NCBI RefSeq assembly: GCF_003002095.1
Contig: NZ_PVZC01000003.1
Span: forward strand, 651,396-715,395
Direction: 5' to 3'
DNA from: Allonocardiopsis opalescens
Lineage (GTDB): Bacteria; Actinomycetota; Actinomycetes; Streptosporangiales; Streptosporangiaceae
Length of the DNA stretch: 64,000 bases
Part shown: positions 9,076 to 22,279 of the stretch, in pieces
Layout of the letters: each line of letters starts with the position of its first letter
Position numbering within the stretch: position 1 is the stretch's first letter
Notes under the pieces: model-generated
Databases searched by the model: none
What the model saw: the letters and a program-made list of their open reading frames with translations, nothing else
Told to the model about the DNA's origin: nothing
Translations under genes and position numbers: made by a program

Positions 9076-10103
9076 CCGACGCGCCTTTGGTGCTGGGCAT
9101 CGAGACCTCGTGCGACGAGACCGGGATCGGCCTGGTGCGCGGGCACACCCTGCTCGCCGACGAGATCGCCTCCAGCGTCGAGGAGCATGCCCGCTTCGGC
9201 GGGGTGGTGCCCGAGGTGGCCAGCCGCGCGCACCTGGAGGCGATGACGCCGACCATCGCGCGGGCGCTGGACCGGGCCGGCGCCTCGCTGGCCGATGTGG
9301 ACGCGATCGCCGTCACGGCCGGGCCCGGCCTGGCCGGGGCGCTGCTGGTGGGTGTGGCCGCCGCCAAGGCGTACGCGCTGGCGCTGGACAAGCCGCTGTA
9401 CGGGGTGAACCACCTGTCCGCGCACGTCGCCGTCGACCAGCTGGAGCACGGCGCGCTGCCCAAGCCCTGCGTGGCGCTGCTGGTCTCCGGCGGCCACTCC
9501 TCGCTGCTGCTGGTCCGCGACCTGGCGCAGGCGGTCGTCCCGCTCGGCGCCACCGTGGACGACGCGGCGGGCGAGGCCTACGACAAGGTCGCCCGGCTGC
9601 TCGGCATGCCCTTCCCCGGCGGGCCGCCGATCGACCGGGCGGCGCGCGAGGGCGACCCCGCCGCGATCCGCTTCCCGCGCGGCAAGTACGACGACGGCAC
9701 CCTGGACTTCTCCTTCGCCGGTTTGAAGACGGCGGTGGCCCGCTGGGTGGAGGACCGGCGCCGGGCGGGCGAGCCGGTGCCGGTCGCCGACGTGGCGGCC
9801 TCCTTCCAGGAGGCGGTGGTCGACGTGCTCACCAAGAAGGCCATCGCGGCCTGCCGCGAGCACGGCGCCGACCACCTGCTGATCGGCGGCGGGGTGGCCG
9901 CGAACTCGCGGCTGCGCGCCCTCGCCGAGGAGCGCTGCCGTGCGGCCGGCATCCACCTGCGGGTGCCGCGCCCTAAGCTGTGCACCGACAACGGCGCCAT
10001 GGTCGCGGCCCTGGGCGCCGAACTGGTGTCGGCCAACGCCCTCCCGTCCCGGCTCGACCTGCCCGCCGACTCCTCGCTGCCGGTGGAGTACGTGCGGGTG
10101 TGA
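9072..10103 (+). CDS. tsaD: tRNA N6-adenosine threonylcarbamoyltransferase TsaD
   Basis: A 343-residue ASKHA-family enzyme, the catalytic subunit of t6A synthesis. It opens with [15 protein letters not shown], carries the metal-binding motif GVNHLSAH (about residues 112-119) and [13 protein letters not shown], and ends with [17 protein letters not shown]. Length is normal. The ATG overlaps the rimI stop (ATGA). It is the last gene of the unit and is followed by a strong hairpin terminator shared with the convergent coiled-coil gene. Confidence 0.96.
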   Translation: MTDAPLVLGIETSCDETGIGLVRGHTLLADEIASSVEEHARFGGVVPEVASRAHLEAMTPTIARALDRAGASLADVDAIAVTAGPGLAGALLVGVAAAKAYALALDKPLYGVNHLSAHVAVDQLEHGALPKPCVALLVSGGHSSLLLVRDLAQAVVPLGATVDDAAGEAYDKVARLLGMPFPGGPPIDRAAREGDPAAIRFPRGKYDDGTLDFSFAGLKTAVARWVEDRRRAGEPVPVADVAASFQEAVVDVLTKKAIAACREHGADHLLIGGGVAANSRLRALAEERCRAAGIHLRVPRPKLCTDNGAMVAALGAELVSANALPSRLDLPADSSLPVEYVRV

Positions 10104-10122
10104 GCGACCGGCCCCGGACGCA

Positions 10123-10157
10123 CCGCCGCCCCCGGCCGTGCGGCGCGGGGGCGGCGG
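10123..10157. terminator. bidirectional terminator between tsaD and the coiled-coil gene
   Basis: A perfect 11-bp stem, CCGCCGCCCCC (10123-10133) and GGGGGCGGCGG (10147-10157), has a 13-nt loop. It lies 20 nt after the tsaD stop and 16 nt beyond the stop of the convergent gene. There is no U-tract, as is common in high-GC actinomycetes. Confidence 0.65.
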
Positions 10158-10172
10158 GAGGCGTCGGGACGG

Positions 10173-11663
10173 CTACTCCTCGGTGTCGGCCGCGGCCTCG
10201 GCGGCCTCGCCCTCGGCCGCCTCGGCCGGGCGCTGGCCCTTCTTGCCCTTGCCCTTGCCGGCCGAGGGCTGCGAGGGCACCGGCGGCGCCTGGGCCGGGA
10301 CGCGCTCCTCGCGGCGCGGGCGCAGCAGCGCCTCGGCGAGGGCGAGCATGGTCTCCTCCAGCGCGGCCAGCCGCTTGGTGACGTCGTCGTGGGCGGTCTC
10401 GACCACGTCGCTCAGGGTCTCCTCGACCTCGGTGCGGTCGGGGCGGTCGCGCACCTCCGACAGCAGCGGCTCCAGCTGCTCGCTGAGCCGCTTGTCGATG
10501 GCGTCGAAGCGGTCCTTGGGGTCGATGACCGGGCGTTCGAGCAGCTCGGTGAGCCTGCGGTGCAGCTCGGTGACCTCCAGGGTGGCCGGGAGCTGGCTGA
10601 GGCGCTGGTTCACCGCCTCCAGGCGGTCGTCAACGGCCTCCAGCCGGTTGTCGACGCCCTCGAAGCGGCCGTCGACCCCCTCGAACTGGCCCTCGACCCC
10701 GTCGAGGCGGCCGATCAGGCCGTCCAGGCGGCCCTGCACGCCGTCGAGCCGGCCGTCGAGCCCGCCGAGCTTGCCCTCGACCCCGCCGAGCTTGCCCTCG
10801 ACACCGGCCAGCTCGCCCTCCAGGCCGTCGAACTGGCCGTCGATGCCGTCGAAGCGGCCGCCGAGGTTGACGAAGCCCTCCTGGATGCGGGCGATCACGG
10901 TGTCCTGCTGCTTCTCCAGCCGGTAGCCCAGCGCCTCCTGCTGGTTGTCGAGCTTGGAGACCAGGGCCTCCTGCTGCTGACCGAGCCGGTTCGCCAGGCT
11001 TTCCTGGTGGGCCTCTGCCAGCTGCACCAGCGCCTCGTGGCCGCGCTGCTGCTGGGCCCGCAGCTCCCCGAGGCCGCCCTCGATGCCCTCGGCCCGCCGG
11101 GCCAGCTCGGCGACGGCCTGGTCGACGCGGTCGAAGCGCTCGACCGCCGCCTCCACCCCCGCCTGCACGCGGTCCAGGCGCTCGCGGGTCTCGGTGCGCA
11201 GCGCCTCCAGGTCGGCGGCCAGCCGCTCGACCCGCCCGGCGGTCTCGCGCCCGGTGTCGCCGACCGACTGGAGCCGGCCGAGCAGGGTGTCGACGTTCTC
11301 GGAGATGACGCCGACGTCGGCCCAGAGCGCCGGCATCTCGGCCAGCGGCTTGACCTGCTCGCCGACCCGCTCGATGTGCTCGGCCAGGGTCTCGGCCCAC
11401 TCCGGCGGCTTGGCGTTCAGCTCGTCGAAGCGCCCCTTGAGCACGCCGAGGTCTTCGGCCAGACCCTTGAACTCACGCTCCCTGAACTCGCGCAGCAGCC
11501 ACTCCATGCCCTCCAGCCGCTGGCGCATCTCCTCCACGACGGTGCTCTGCACCCGCTGCTCGGACATGTGGTCCTGGGCGGCGCGCGAGAGGAGGTCGCG
11601 CATCCGGTCGGAGATGCCCGCCTGGCCTCCTGCGTTCAGGAAATCGTGGTTGTTGTGGTCCAC
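10173..11663 (-). CDS. long coiled-coil protein with heptad repeats
   Basis: A 496-residue acidic protein of unknown function, almost entirely predicted coiled coil. From about residue 260 to 355 it is built of 7-residue units of the form L-D/E-G-V-x-G-R/K (for example RLDGVQG, RFEGVDN, RLEAVDD), encoded by 21-bp DNA repeats. The C-terminus is a low-complexity basic then acidic tail (GKGKGKKG, then Ala/Glu-rich). There is no signal peptide or membrane segment. GTG 11663 has an ideal AAGGAG 6 nt upstream. A candidate promoter is GGAGTC-17-TAAAGT (11744-11772). It could be a cytoskeletal, scaffold or apolipoprotein-like structural protein, but no function can be assigned. Confidence 0.78.
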   Translation of the reverse strand: MDHNNHDFLNAGGQAGISDRMRDLLSRAAQDHMSEQRVQSTVVEEMRQRLEGMEWLLREFREREFKGLAEDLGVLKGRFDELNAKPPEWAETLAEHIERVGEQVKPLAEMPALWADVGVISENVDTLLGRLQSVGDTGRETAGRVERLAADLEALRTETRERLDRVQAGVEAAVERFDRVDQAVAELARRAEGIEGGLGELRAQQQRGHEALVQLAEAHQESLANRLGQQQEALVSKLDNQQEALGYRLEKQQDTVIARIQEGFVNLGGRFDGIDGQFDGLEGELAGVEGKLGGVEGKLGGLDGRLDGVQGRLDGLIGRLDGVEGQFEGVDGRFEGVDNRLEAVDDRLEAVNQRLSQLPATLEVTELHRRLTELLERPVIDPKDRFDAIDKRLSEQLEPLLSEVRDRPDRTEVEETLSDVVETAHDDVTKRLAALEETMLALAEALLRPRREERVPAQAPPVPSQPSAGKGKGKKGQRPAEAAEGEAAEAAADTEE

Positions 11664-11778
11664 CGGAGGCTCCTTGTGATCGGCGCTGCGCGCCCGTGGG
11701 ACAGTCAAGGGGGATTCGGGCGGCTCGGCGTACGCGCCGCCCTACTTTAGCCGCTGGGGCGAGATCGACTCCGAGGTT

Positions 11779-11826
11779 ACGGCGAAACGGTGCGGCTTCG
11801 CCGTGAACGGCGGCGATCACGGCGAA
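11779..11826. promoter_or_regulatory. three alternating ACGGCGAA elements
   Basis: ACGGCGAA occurs at 11779-11786 and 11819-11826, with its reverse complement TTCGCCGT at 11797-11804. The middle copy can pair with either neighbour, giving two exclusive hairpins. The tract lies just downstream of the methyltransferase gene and just upstream of the coiled-coil promoter, so it may be the former's terminator or an operator for the latter. Confidence 0.35.
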
Positions 11827-11869
11827 TCGCGCGCCCGCACGGGGGTCGCGCAGGTCGCCCGGCGGGCCG

Positions 11870-13132
11870 CTATGCAGACGGTAGCGGAGCGTGAACGGTC
11901 CGACACAGGAGTGCGAAGGGGCGCTCGCCGATCCTGGTGAGCGCCACCACGGCCGTCTTCCCGCCGCTGAGCTTGAGGTATTTGTGCAACTGGTCCACAT
12001 CGACGGCCGATCCGCGCTTGGTGATCGTTACCTTTCCGACATCGTGCCGGCGCAGCGCGTCGCGCAGCCGCTTGAGCGAGAAGGGCACCGCCTCGATCAC
12101 CTGGTAGGCCCGCGCGAAGGGGGTGGGCACCGGCTCGTCGCCGGTGATGTAGGCGATCCTGGGGTCCAGCAGCGCCCCGCCGAGGCGCCGCGCCAGTTCG
12201 GCGACCAGGTGCGAGCGGACCACGGCGCCGTCGGGGTCGTAGAGGTAGCCGCCGACCTCCCCGGCGACGGGGGCCTCGCCGAGGCCCGGCTCCTCGGTGA
12301 TCGTGGCGCCCCGGGGCGGTGCCGCGGTGGTGAGCGCGGCCGGGTCGCCGCCGTCCTCCTCGGCGGCCGGCGCTCCGCGCTCGGACGGGAAGACGGTGGC
12401 CCGCCGCCGCACTCCGTCGGCCAGGGCGCCGAACCAGAGCGCGACCTCCTTGACCTCGCCGCCGACCGAGATCCACTCCGCGCTGACGTCGCCGGGGATC
12501 ATCTCGTGCGGCAGCCCGGGGGCCAGTTTGAGCGCGCCCGCCGGGGCCGAGCGGGCCAGCCGCACCGCCTCTTTGAGGGTCGGGCTGAAGTTCCTGGGGT
12601 CGAAGACCCGGCCGGAGTCGTCGCGGCGGGCGGGGTCGCAGAAGACGGCCGCCCGGCCGCGTGCGGCGCCCGAGCCGGTGGCGTCGCCGGTGCGGACCCG
12701 GGCGCGGTCGGCCAGGCCGAGCGCGTCCGCGTTGGCGGCGGCGACCTCGGCGGTCAGCGGGTCGAGTTCGACGCCCTCCACGGTGCGGCCGGCGGCGGCC
12801 AGCGCCAGCATGTCGGCGCCGATGCCGCAGCACAGGTCGGCGACGGGGCCGTCGACGGCGGCGAAGCGGGCGGCGCGGTGCCGGGCCACCAGCCCGCGGG
12901 TGGACTGCTCCAGCCCGGCCGGGGTGAAGTACATCCGGTCGGCGTCGGTGCCGAACTTGGCGCGGGCGCGGGCGCGCAGCCGCCCCTGCACCAGGACCGC
13001 GGCGACGAGTTCCGCGGAGTGCTCCCGGCGCAGCCGGACGGTGGCCCGCAGCGCGTCCTCGGCCGGGTCGACCCGGCCGAGCACCCGCTGCCCTTCGGAC
13101 GTGAGCAAGGTGCGAAACGCGTCGATGTCCAC
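11870..13132 (-). CDS. class I SAM-dependent methyltransferase with THUMP-like domain
   Basis: A 420-residue protein. Residues about 95-200 form a Rossmann methyltransferase with SAM motif VADLCCGIGADMLALAAAG, an acidic strand-end VEGVELDP, and the catalytic-type motif FCDPARRDDSGR. The N-terminal ~90 residues are helical. The C-terminal ~90 residues (from about PLRKAY-like RAYQVIEAVPFSLKRL) resemble the ferredoxin-like/THUMP-like domain of this actinobacterial family, implying an RNA substrate. It stands alone, divergent from groES. The exact substrate is unknown. Confidence 0.8.
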   Translation of the reverse strand: MDIDAFRTLLTSEGQRVLGRVDPAEDALRATVRLRREHSAELVAAVLVQGRLRARARAKFGTDADRMYFTPAGLEQSTRGLVARHRAARFAAVDGPVADLCCGIGADMLALAAAGRTVEGVELDPLTAEVAAANADALGLADRARVRTGDATGSGAARGRAAVFCDPARRDDSGRVFDPRNFSPTLKEAVRLARSAPAGALKLAPGLPHEMIPGDVSAEWISVGGEVKEVALWFGALADGVRRRATVFPSERGAPAAEEDGGDPAALTTAAPPRGATITEEPGLGEAPVAGEVGGYLYDPDGAVVRSHLVAELARRLGGALLDPRIAYITGDEPVPTPFARAYQVIEAVPFSLKRLRDALRRHDVGKVTITKRGSAVDVDQLHKYLKLSGGKTAVVALTRIGERPFALLCRTVHAPLPSA

Positions 13133-13279
13133 CTTTTACCCCCACTTGCCCGGCTGTTTGTCCAGGTCCTCGCCGTGTACCTGCCCATTCGGACGGTGCT
13201 TCGCCCCTGGTCGGGCGGTCCGGTTCCGCGGCCGCGCCGGGCCCCCGCCGCGGCGCCGCGGTGCCCGGCCGCGCCCGTG

Positions 13280-13308
13280 TTGACGAGCCGCAGTGCTGCG
13301 GATACTGT
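13280..13308 (+). promoter_or_regulatory. groES promoter
   Basis: TTGACG (13280-13285) is followed by 17 nt and TACTGT (13303-13308), a good vegetative promoter. It ends 7 nt before the CIRCE element, so repressor binding would cover the transcription start. Confidence 0.7.
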
Positions 13309-13314
13309 TCCACA

Positions 13315-13341
13315 TTGGCACTCGCAATCGTAGAGTGCTAA
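13315..13341 (+). promoter_or_regulatory. CIRCE operator (HrcA site)
   Basis: TTGGCACTC - 9 nt - GAGTGCTAA matches the CIRCE consensus TTAGCACTC-N9-GAGTGCTAA at all but one position. In actinomycetes HrcA bound to CIRCE represses groES-groEL until heat shock. The single mismatch (A to G in the left arm) leaves the repeat imperfect but functional-looking. Confidence 0.93.
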
Positions 13342-13476
13342 CGGTCGGCGGCGGCGGAACGGCCGCGCCGGCCGATCAGAGCGAGCGACGAGGTAGGTCT
13401 GGCACCCGCGACGGCAGGCCGCCGTGGTCGCATGCAGCCGAAGCCGAAAATCGCATGTGAAGGGGGAGGTCACACC

Positions 13477-13788
13477 GTGTCGACCGCCACCAAGATTGTG
13501 CTCAAGCCGCTCGAGGACCGCGTCGTCGTCAAGCCGCTTGAGGCCGAGCAGACCACCGCCTCCGGCCTGGTGATCCCGGACACCGCCAAGGAGAAGCCCC
13601 AGGAGGGCGAAGTCCTGGCCGTGGGCCCGGGCCGCTGGGACGACGAGGGCGAGAACCGCATTCCGCTGGACGTCAAGGAGGGCGACGTCGTCCTCTACAG
13701 CAAGTACGGCGGCACCGAGGTGAAGTACAACGGCGAGGAGTACCTCGTCCTGTCCGCCCGGGACCTGCTCGCGATCGTCCAGAAGTAG
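13477..13788 (+). CDS. groES: co-chaperonin GroES
   Basis: A 103-residue GroES with [26 protein letters not shown], the mobile loop that contacts GroEL, and the closing [29 protein letters not shown] 13477 is preceded by GGGAGG 7 nt upstream; a longer in-frame ATG reading adds 15 non-homologous residues. It is the first gene of the CIRCE-controlled operon with groEL 134 nt downstream. Confidence 0.96.
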   Translation: MSTATKIVLKPLEDRVVVKPLEAEQTTASGLVIPDTAKEKPQEGEVLAVGPGRWDDEGENRIPLDVKEGDVVLYSKYGGTEVKYNGEEYLVLSARDLLAIVQK

Positions 13789-13795
13789 TCCGGTC

Positions 13796-13819
13796 GGCCG
13801 CCCCGCGCCAGGGGCGGCC
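13796..13819 (+). terminator. first hairpin in the groES-groEL spacer
   Basis: A perfect 9-bp stem, GGCCGCCCC (13796-13804) and GGGGCGGCC (13811-13819), with a 6-nt loop starts 8 nt after the groES stop. It may act as a partial terminator or processing site that uncouples groES and groEL levels. Confidence 0.5.
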
Positions 13820-13862
13820 CGGCCTGCTGGTCATGGAACCGCAGCAGCGAACCGACCTGTGA

Positions 13863-15548
<1,686 letters not shown>

Positions 15549-15570
15549 GGCCGGGCGGCACGGCACCACC

Positions 15571-15624
15571 GGCGCGCCCAGGCGCGCCGCCTCCGGGCTC
15601 CGGCCCGCGCCCGACCGGGCGCGG
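15571..15624 (+). terminator. groEL terminator hairpins
   Basis: Two tandem GC-rich hairpins follow groEL: GGCGCGC/GCGCGCC around 15571-15588, and CCGCGCCC (15605-15612) with GGGCGCGG (15617-15624) around a 4-nt loop. They mark the end of the operon. Confidence 0.55.
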
Positions 15625-15845
15625 CCGGGGCCCGGCCATTTTCCGGAACGATCAATAATTGCGCAGCGTGCTAATGTAATTACAGATAGTGATTGCCGGG
15701 CGCGCTGTTTCCGTCATATAAGGACAACGGCGATCAGTCAGACTTTCAGCCGGTAACGTAACCACTCACCTAACGCAGTCCGAAACCGTGCGCCGTAACC
15801 GTTCCGTTGTGCCGGATGCAGGCGACAGCGGCGCGCGAAAAAGGC
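15625..15845. other. AT-richer intergenic tract with TGTAATTACA palindrome
   Basis: This stretch is markedly less GC-rich than its surroundings. It contains a perfect 10-bp palindrome, TGTAATTACA (15675-15684), and other promoter-like sequence, but no convincing gene. It may be a regulatory region for the small ORF that follows or a remnant of transferred DNA. Confidence 0.35.
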
Positions 15846-16097
15846 ATGATGCATTACGTGATCGGATGTCGACAGTCGCGGGGACCGCGCACTTCCGGGC
15901 TCTGGCTGGGATTCGGCCGCGAGCGCTGGCGCCCCCTGCGGCCCAAGAACACCCACCCGGCGACGAAATGGCACCCCGTCCGCGTTACCAGGCGCCGCGA
16001 CGGCCGTACCGTCCTGCCGGGCCACTCCGCCGGCCGCCCCGGCCGCTCCCGCCACCCCCAGGAGACCTGCACCCCCAGGCGGCACTGCCTGATCTGA
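15846..16097 (+). CDS. possible small basic protein
   Basis: An 83-residue Arg-, Trp- and Pro-rich reading frame beginning MMHYVIGCRQ, with three Cys residues and no recognised domain. AAAAAGG lies directly before the tandem ATGs. Third-position GC is high in its second half but mixed in its first, and it ends 38 nt before a convergent gene. It could equally be non-coding; I keep it only because no other feature explains this interval. Confidence 0.25.
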   Translation: MMHYVIGCRQSRGPRTSGLWLGFGRERWRPLRPKNTHPATKWHPVRVTRRRDGRTVLPGHSAGRPGRSRHPQETCTPRRHCLI

Positions 16098-16135
16098 CGG
16101 CGCGGCGGCCGCGCCGGTCCCGTCCCCCGCGGGCA

Positions 16136-19161
<3,026 letters not shown>

Positions 19162-19271
19162 GCCGCGCCGCCGCCGGGAGCACCCGTCGGCGGGCGGCCG
19201 CGGAGCTGGCACAGTAGGGGGAGTCGGCGGGGCCGGTACGGCGCCCGCGGGGCCGAGAGGGGAATCACGCG

Positions 19272-20381
19272 GTGGACCAGGTTGAGATCGGGATGGGCAA
19301 GAGCGGCCGGCGGGCCTACGGGCTCGACGACATCGGCATCGTGCCGGCGCGGCGCACCCGCGACCCCGAGGAGGTCTCGATCTCCTGGCAGATCGACGCC
19401 TACCGCTTCGAGATCCCGCTCGCCGTCAGCCCGATGGACAGCGTGGTCTCGCCGCGCACCGCGGTCGAGATCGGCCGGCTCGGCGGCCTGGGCGTGCTCG
19501 ACCTCGAAGGGCTCTGGACCCGCTACGACGACCCCGATCCGCTGCTGGCCGAGATCGCCGAACTCGACACCGAGGCGGCCACCCGGCGGCTCCAGGAGAT
19601 CTACACCGCGCCGATCCGCGAGGACCTCATCGGCCGCCGGATCGAGGAGATCCGCGCCGGCGGCGTCACCACCGCCGTCCGGCTCTCCCCGCAGCGCACC
19701 GCGCAGTTCCACAAGGCGGTCATCGACGCCGGGGTCGACATCTTCGTGATCAGGGGCACCACCGTCTCCGCCGAGCACGTCTCGGGCCGGGCCGAGCCGC
19801 TGAACCTCAAGCAGTTCATCTACGAGCTCGACGTCCCCGTGATCGTCGGCGGCTGCGCCACCTACACCGCCGCGCTGCACCTGATGCGCACCGGCGCGGC
19901 CGGGGTGCTGGTCGGCTTCGGCGGCGGCTCCGGCCACACCACCCGCACCGTGCTGGGCGTGGCGGTGCCGATGGCCACCGCCATCTCCGACGTCGCCGCG
20001 GCCCGCCGCGACTACCTGGACGAGTCCGGCGGCCGCTACGTCCACGTCATCGCCGACGGCGGCATGACCCGCAGCGGCGACATCGCCAAGTCGCTGGCCT
20101 GCGGCGCCGACGCCGTCATGGTCGGCTCGCCGCTGGCGCGCGCCACCGAGGCGCCGGGCCGCGGCCACCACTGGGGCAGTGAGGCCCACCACAACGAGCT
20201 GCCGCGCGGCCGCCGCCTCGAACTCGGCACCATCGGCACCATCGCCGAGATCATCAACGGCCCCTCGTCCACCAGCGACGGCTCGATGAACCTCATGGGC
20301 GCCCTGCGCCGCACCATGGCCACGGCCGGCTACTCCGACGTCAAGGAGTTCCAGCGGGTCGAGGTCGTGGTCGAGGGGTAG
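19272..20381 (+). CDS. guaB3: GuaB3-family IMP dehydrogenase-related protein
   Basis: A 369-residue IMPDH/GMP-reductase-fold protein without CBS domains, starting EIGMGKSGRRAYGLDDIGIVP as in actinobacterial GuaB3. The position of the catalytic Cys loop (GPGSICTTR in the neighbouring GuaB) reads GGGSGHTTR here, so the Cys is replaced by His. Classical IMPDH chemistry is therefore doubtful; the role of actinobacterial GuaB3 is not settled. The GTG start has GGGG 8-9 nt upstream. Probably co-transcribed with, or downstream of, guaB. Confidence 0.9.
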   Translation: MDQVEIGMGKSGRRAYGLDDIGIVPARRTRDPEEVSISWQIDAYRFEIPLAVSPMDSVVSPRTAVEIGRLGGLGVLDLEGLWTRYDDPDPLLAEIAELDTEAATRRLQEIYTAPIREDLIGRRIEEIRAGGVTTAVRLSPQRTAQFHKAVIDAGVDIFVIRGTTVSAEHVSGRAEPLNLKQFIYELDVPVIVGGCATYTAALHLMRTGAAGVLVGFGGGSGHTTRTVLGVAVPMATAISDVAAARRDYLDESGGRYVHVIADGGMTRSGDIAKSLACGADAVMVGSPLARATEAPGRGHHWGSEAHHNELPRGRRLELGTIGTIAEIINGPSSTSDGSMNLMGALRRTMATAGYSDVKEFQRVEVVVEG

Positions 20382-20415
20382 TCCCCACGCCGCGGTGCGC
20401 GCTGTCCCCCTTCCA

Positions 20416-20427
20416 TACCGGCCGGTA
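20416..20427. promoter_or_regulatory. perfect palindrome in the glpD promoter region
   Basis: TACCGGCCGGTA is a perfect 12-bp palindrome directly abutting a -10-like TAGCGT (20427-20432), about 90 nt before glpD. The position suits a repressor operator. Which regulator binds it is unknown. Confidence 0.35.
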
Positions 20428-20519
20428 GCGTAAGGGGCGCGTTGCCCGGATCATGGGCGGATAGCGCGTGATCCGGCTGGGTAACGCCTTGGTGAGAGCA
20501 CCCGTGGGGAGAGGCGACC

Positions 20520-22232
20520 ATGACGACAGCGCGACTGGGGCCCGCCGAGCGCGAGGAGAGTCTGGCGTATCTGGCGGACAACGAGGTCGACGTGCTGGTC
20601 GTGGGCGGCGGCATCGTCGGCGCCGGAGTGGCGCTGGACGCCGTCACGCGCGGGCTGAGCGTCGGCCTGGTCGAGGCGCGCGACTTCGCGTCGGGCACCT
20701 CCAGCCGGTCCAGCAAGCTGATCCACGGCGGGCTGCGATACCTGGAGCAGAAGGACTTCGACCTCGTCCGCGAGGCGCTGAGCGAGCGGGCGCTGCTGCT
20801 GCAGCGGCTGGCCCCGCACCTGGTGCGTCCGGTCCCGTTCCTGTACCCGCTGAGCCACCGCGTCTGGGAGCGGCTCTACCTGGGCGCCGGGGTGACCCTC
20901 TACGACGTGCTGGGCCTGTCGATGGGCTCCACCCGCGGGCTGCCCCGGCACCGCCACCTCACCCGCGGCGGTGCGCTGCGGCTGGCGCCCGCGCTCAAGC
21001 GCAGCGCGCTGGTCGGCGCGGTGCAGTACTGGGACGCCCAGGTCGACGACGCCCGCTACGTGCTGTCGGTGCTGCGCACCGCCGCGAGCTACGGCGCGCG
21101 CATCGCCTCGCGGGTGCGGGTCTCGGGCTTCCTGCGCGAGGGCGAGCACGTTACGGGTGCGCGCGCCTGCGACCTGGAGACCGGGCACGAGTTCGACATC
21201 GCGGCCAAGCAGGTGGTGAACGCCGCCGGGGTGTGGACCGACGACATCCAGGAGATGGTGGGCGGCCGCGGCCAGATCCACGTCCGCGCCTCCAAGGGCA
21301 TCCACCTGGTGGTGCCGCGCGACCGCATCCAGTCGCGCAGCGGGCTGATCCTGCGCACCGAGAAGAGCGTGCTCTTCGTCATCCCGTGGGGGCGGCACTG
21401 GATCATCGGCACCACCGACACCGCCTGGGACCTGGACAAGGTGCACCCGGCGGCCAGCCGCGCCGACATCGACTACCTGCTCGAACGCGTCAACGCCGTA
21501 CTGCGGGTGCCGCTGACCCGCGACGACGTCGAGGGGGTGTACGCGGGGCTGCGCCCGCTGCTGTCGGGTGAGTCCGACGAGACCTCGAAGCTCTCGCGCG
21601 AGCACATGGTGGCGCACCCGGTGCCGGGGCTGGTGCTGATCGCGGGCGGCAAGTACACCACCTACCGGGTGATGGCCAAGGACGCCGTCGACGCCGTCGC
21701 GCACGGCCTGGGCGGCGGGGTCGCCGACTCCTGCACCGACGTGATCCCGCTGGTGGGCGCGAACGGCTTCCGCGCGCTGTGGAACGCCCGCCGCTCCACC
21801 GCGCGCCGCTCCGGGCTGCACGTCGCCCGGGTCGAGCACCTGCTGCGGCGCTACGGCTCGCTGATCGAGGAGGTGCTGGCGCTGATCGAGGAGCGCCCCG
21901 ACCTCAGCAGGCCGCTGAAGGGCGCCGACGACTACCTGCGCGCCGAGATCGTCTACGCCGCCCGCCACGAGGGCGCCCGCCACCTCGACGACGTGCTCAC
22001 CCGCCGCACCCACGTCTTCATGGAGACCTGGGACCGGGGGCTGGCCGTGGCCGAGGAGGCGGCGGCGCTGCTCGGCGGGGAGCTGGGCTGGGACGACGAC
22101 CGCCTCAAGCGCGAGGTGGCCTACTACCGCAAGCGCATCGAGGTGGAGCGGGCGGCGCAGGAGACCGACAACGACCGCGAGGCCGACGCCGTGCAGCACG
22201 GCGCGCCCGAGGTGGTGCCGCTCGGTTCGTGA
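20520..22232 (+). CDS. glpD: aerobic glycerol-3-phosphate dehydrogenase
   Basis: A 570-residue FAD enzyme that oxidises sn-glycerol-3-phosphate to dihydroxyacetone phosphate and feeds electrons to quinone at the membrane. The FAD-binding motif is VLVVGGGIVGAGVALDAVTRG (about residues 30-50), followed by FASGTSSRSSKLIHGGLRYLE and, downstream, PWGRHWIIGTTDTAWD. The C-terminal DAO_C domain is present. ATG 20520 follows GGGGAGAGG. No glpF or glpK is adjacent. A strong terminator follows. Confidence 0.94.
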   Translation: MTTARLGPAEREESLAYLADNEVDVLVVGGGIVGAGVALDAVTRGLSVGLVEARDFASGTSSRSSKLIHGGLRYLEQKDFDLVREALSERALLLQRLAPHLVRPVPFLYPLSHRVWERLYLGAGVTLYDVLGLSMGSTRGLPRHRHLTRGGALRLAPALKRSALVGAVQYWDAQVDDARYVLSVLRTAASYGARIASRVRVSGFLREGEHVTGARACDLETGHEFDIAAKQVVNAAGVWTDDIQEMVGGRGQIHVRASKGIHLVVPRDRIQSRSGLILRTEKSVLFVIPWGRHWIIGTTDTAWDLDKVHPAASRADIDYLLERVNAVLRVPLTRDDVEGVYAGLRPLLSGESDETSKLSREHMVAHPVPGLVLIAGGKYTTYRVMAKDAVDAVAHGLGGGVADSCTDVIPLVGANGFRALWNARRSTARRSGLHVARVEHLLRRYGSLIEEVLALIEERPDLSRPLKGADDYLRAEIVYAARHEGARHLDDVLTRRTHVFMETWDRGLAVAEEAAALLGGELGWDDDRLKREVAYYRKRIEVERAAQETDNDREADAVQHGAPEVVPLGS

Positions 22233-22242
22233 GGCGGTGTGC

Positions 22243-22271
22243 GCGGCCCCGGGCCTTTCGCCCGGGGCCGC
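22243..22271. terminator. bidirectional terminator after glpD
   Basis: A perfect 12-bp stem, GCGGCCCCGGGC (22243-22254) and GCCCGGGGCCGC (22260-22271), has a 5-nt loop. It lies between the convergent glpD and epoxide hydrolase genes. Confidence 0.8.
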
Positions 22272-22279
22272 CGCCGTGT

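Noticed and set aside
10389..11750. A 453-codon plus-strand frame opposite the coiled-coil gene
   Set aside because: It mirrors the 21-bp repeats on the opposite strand, has no ribosome site, and the minus strand has an ideal ribosome site and promoter.
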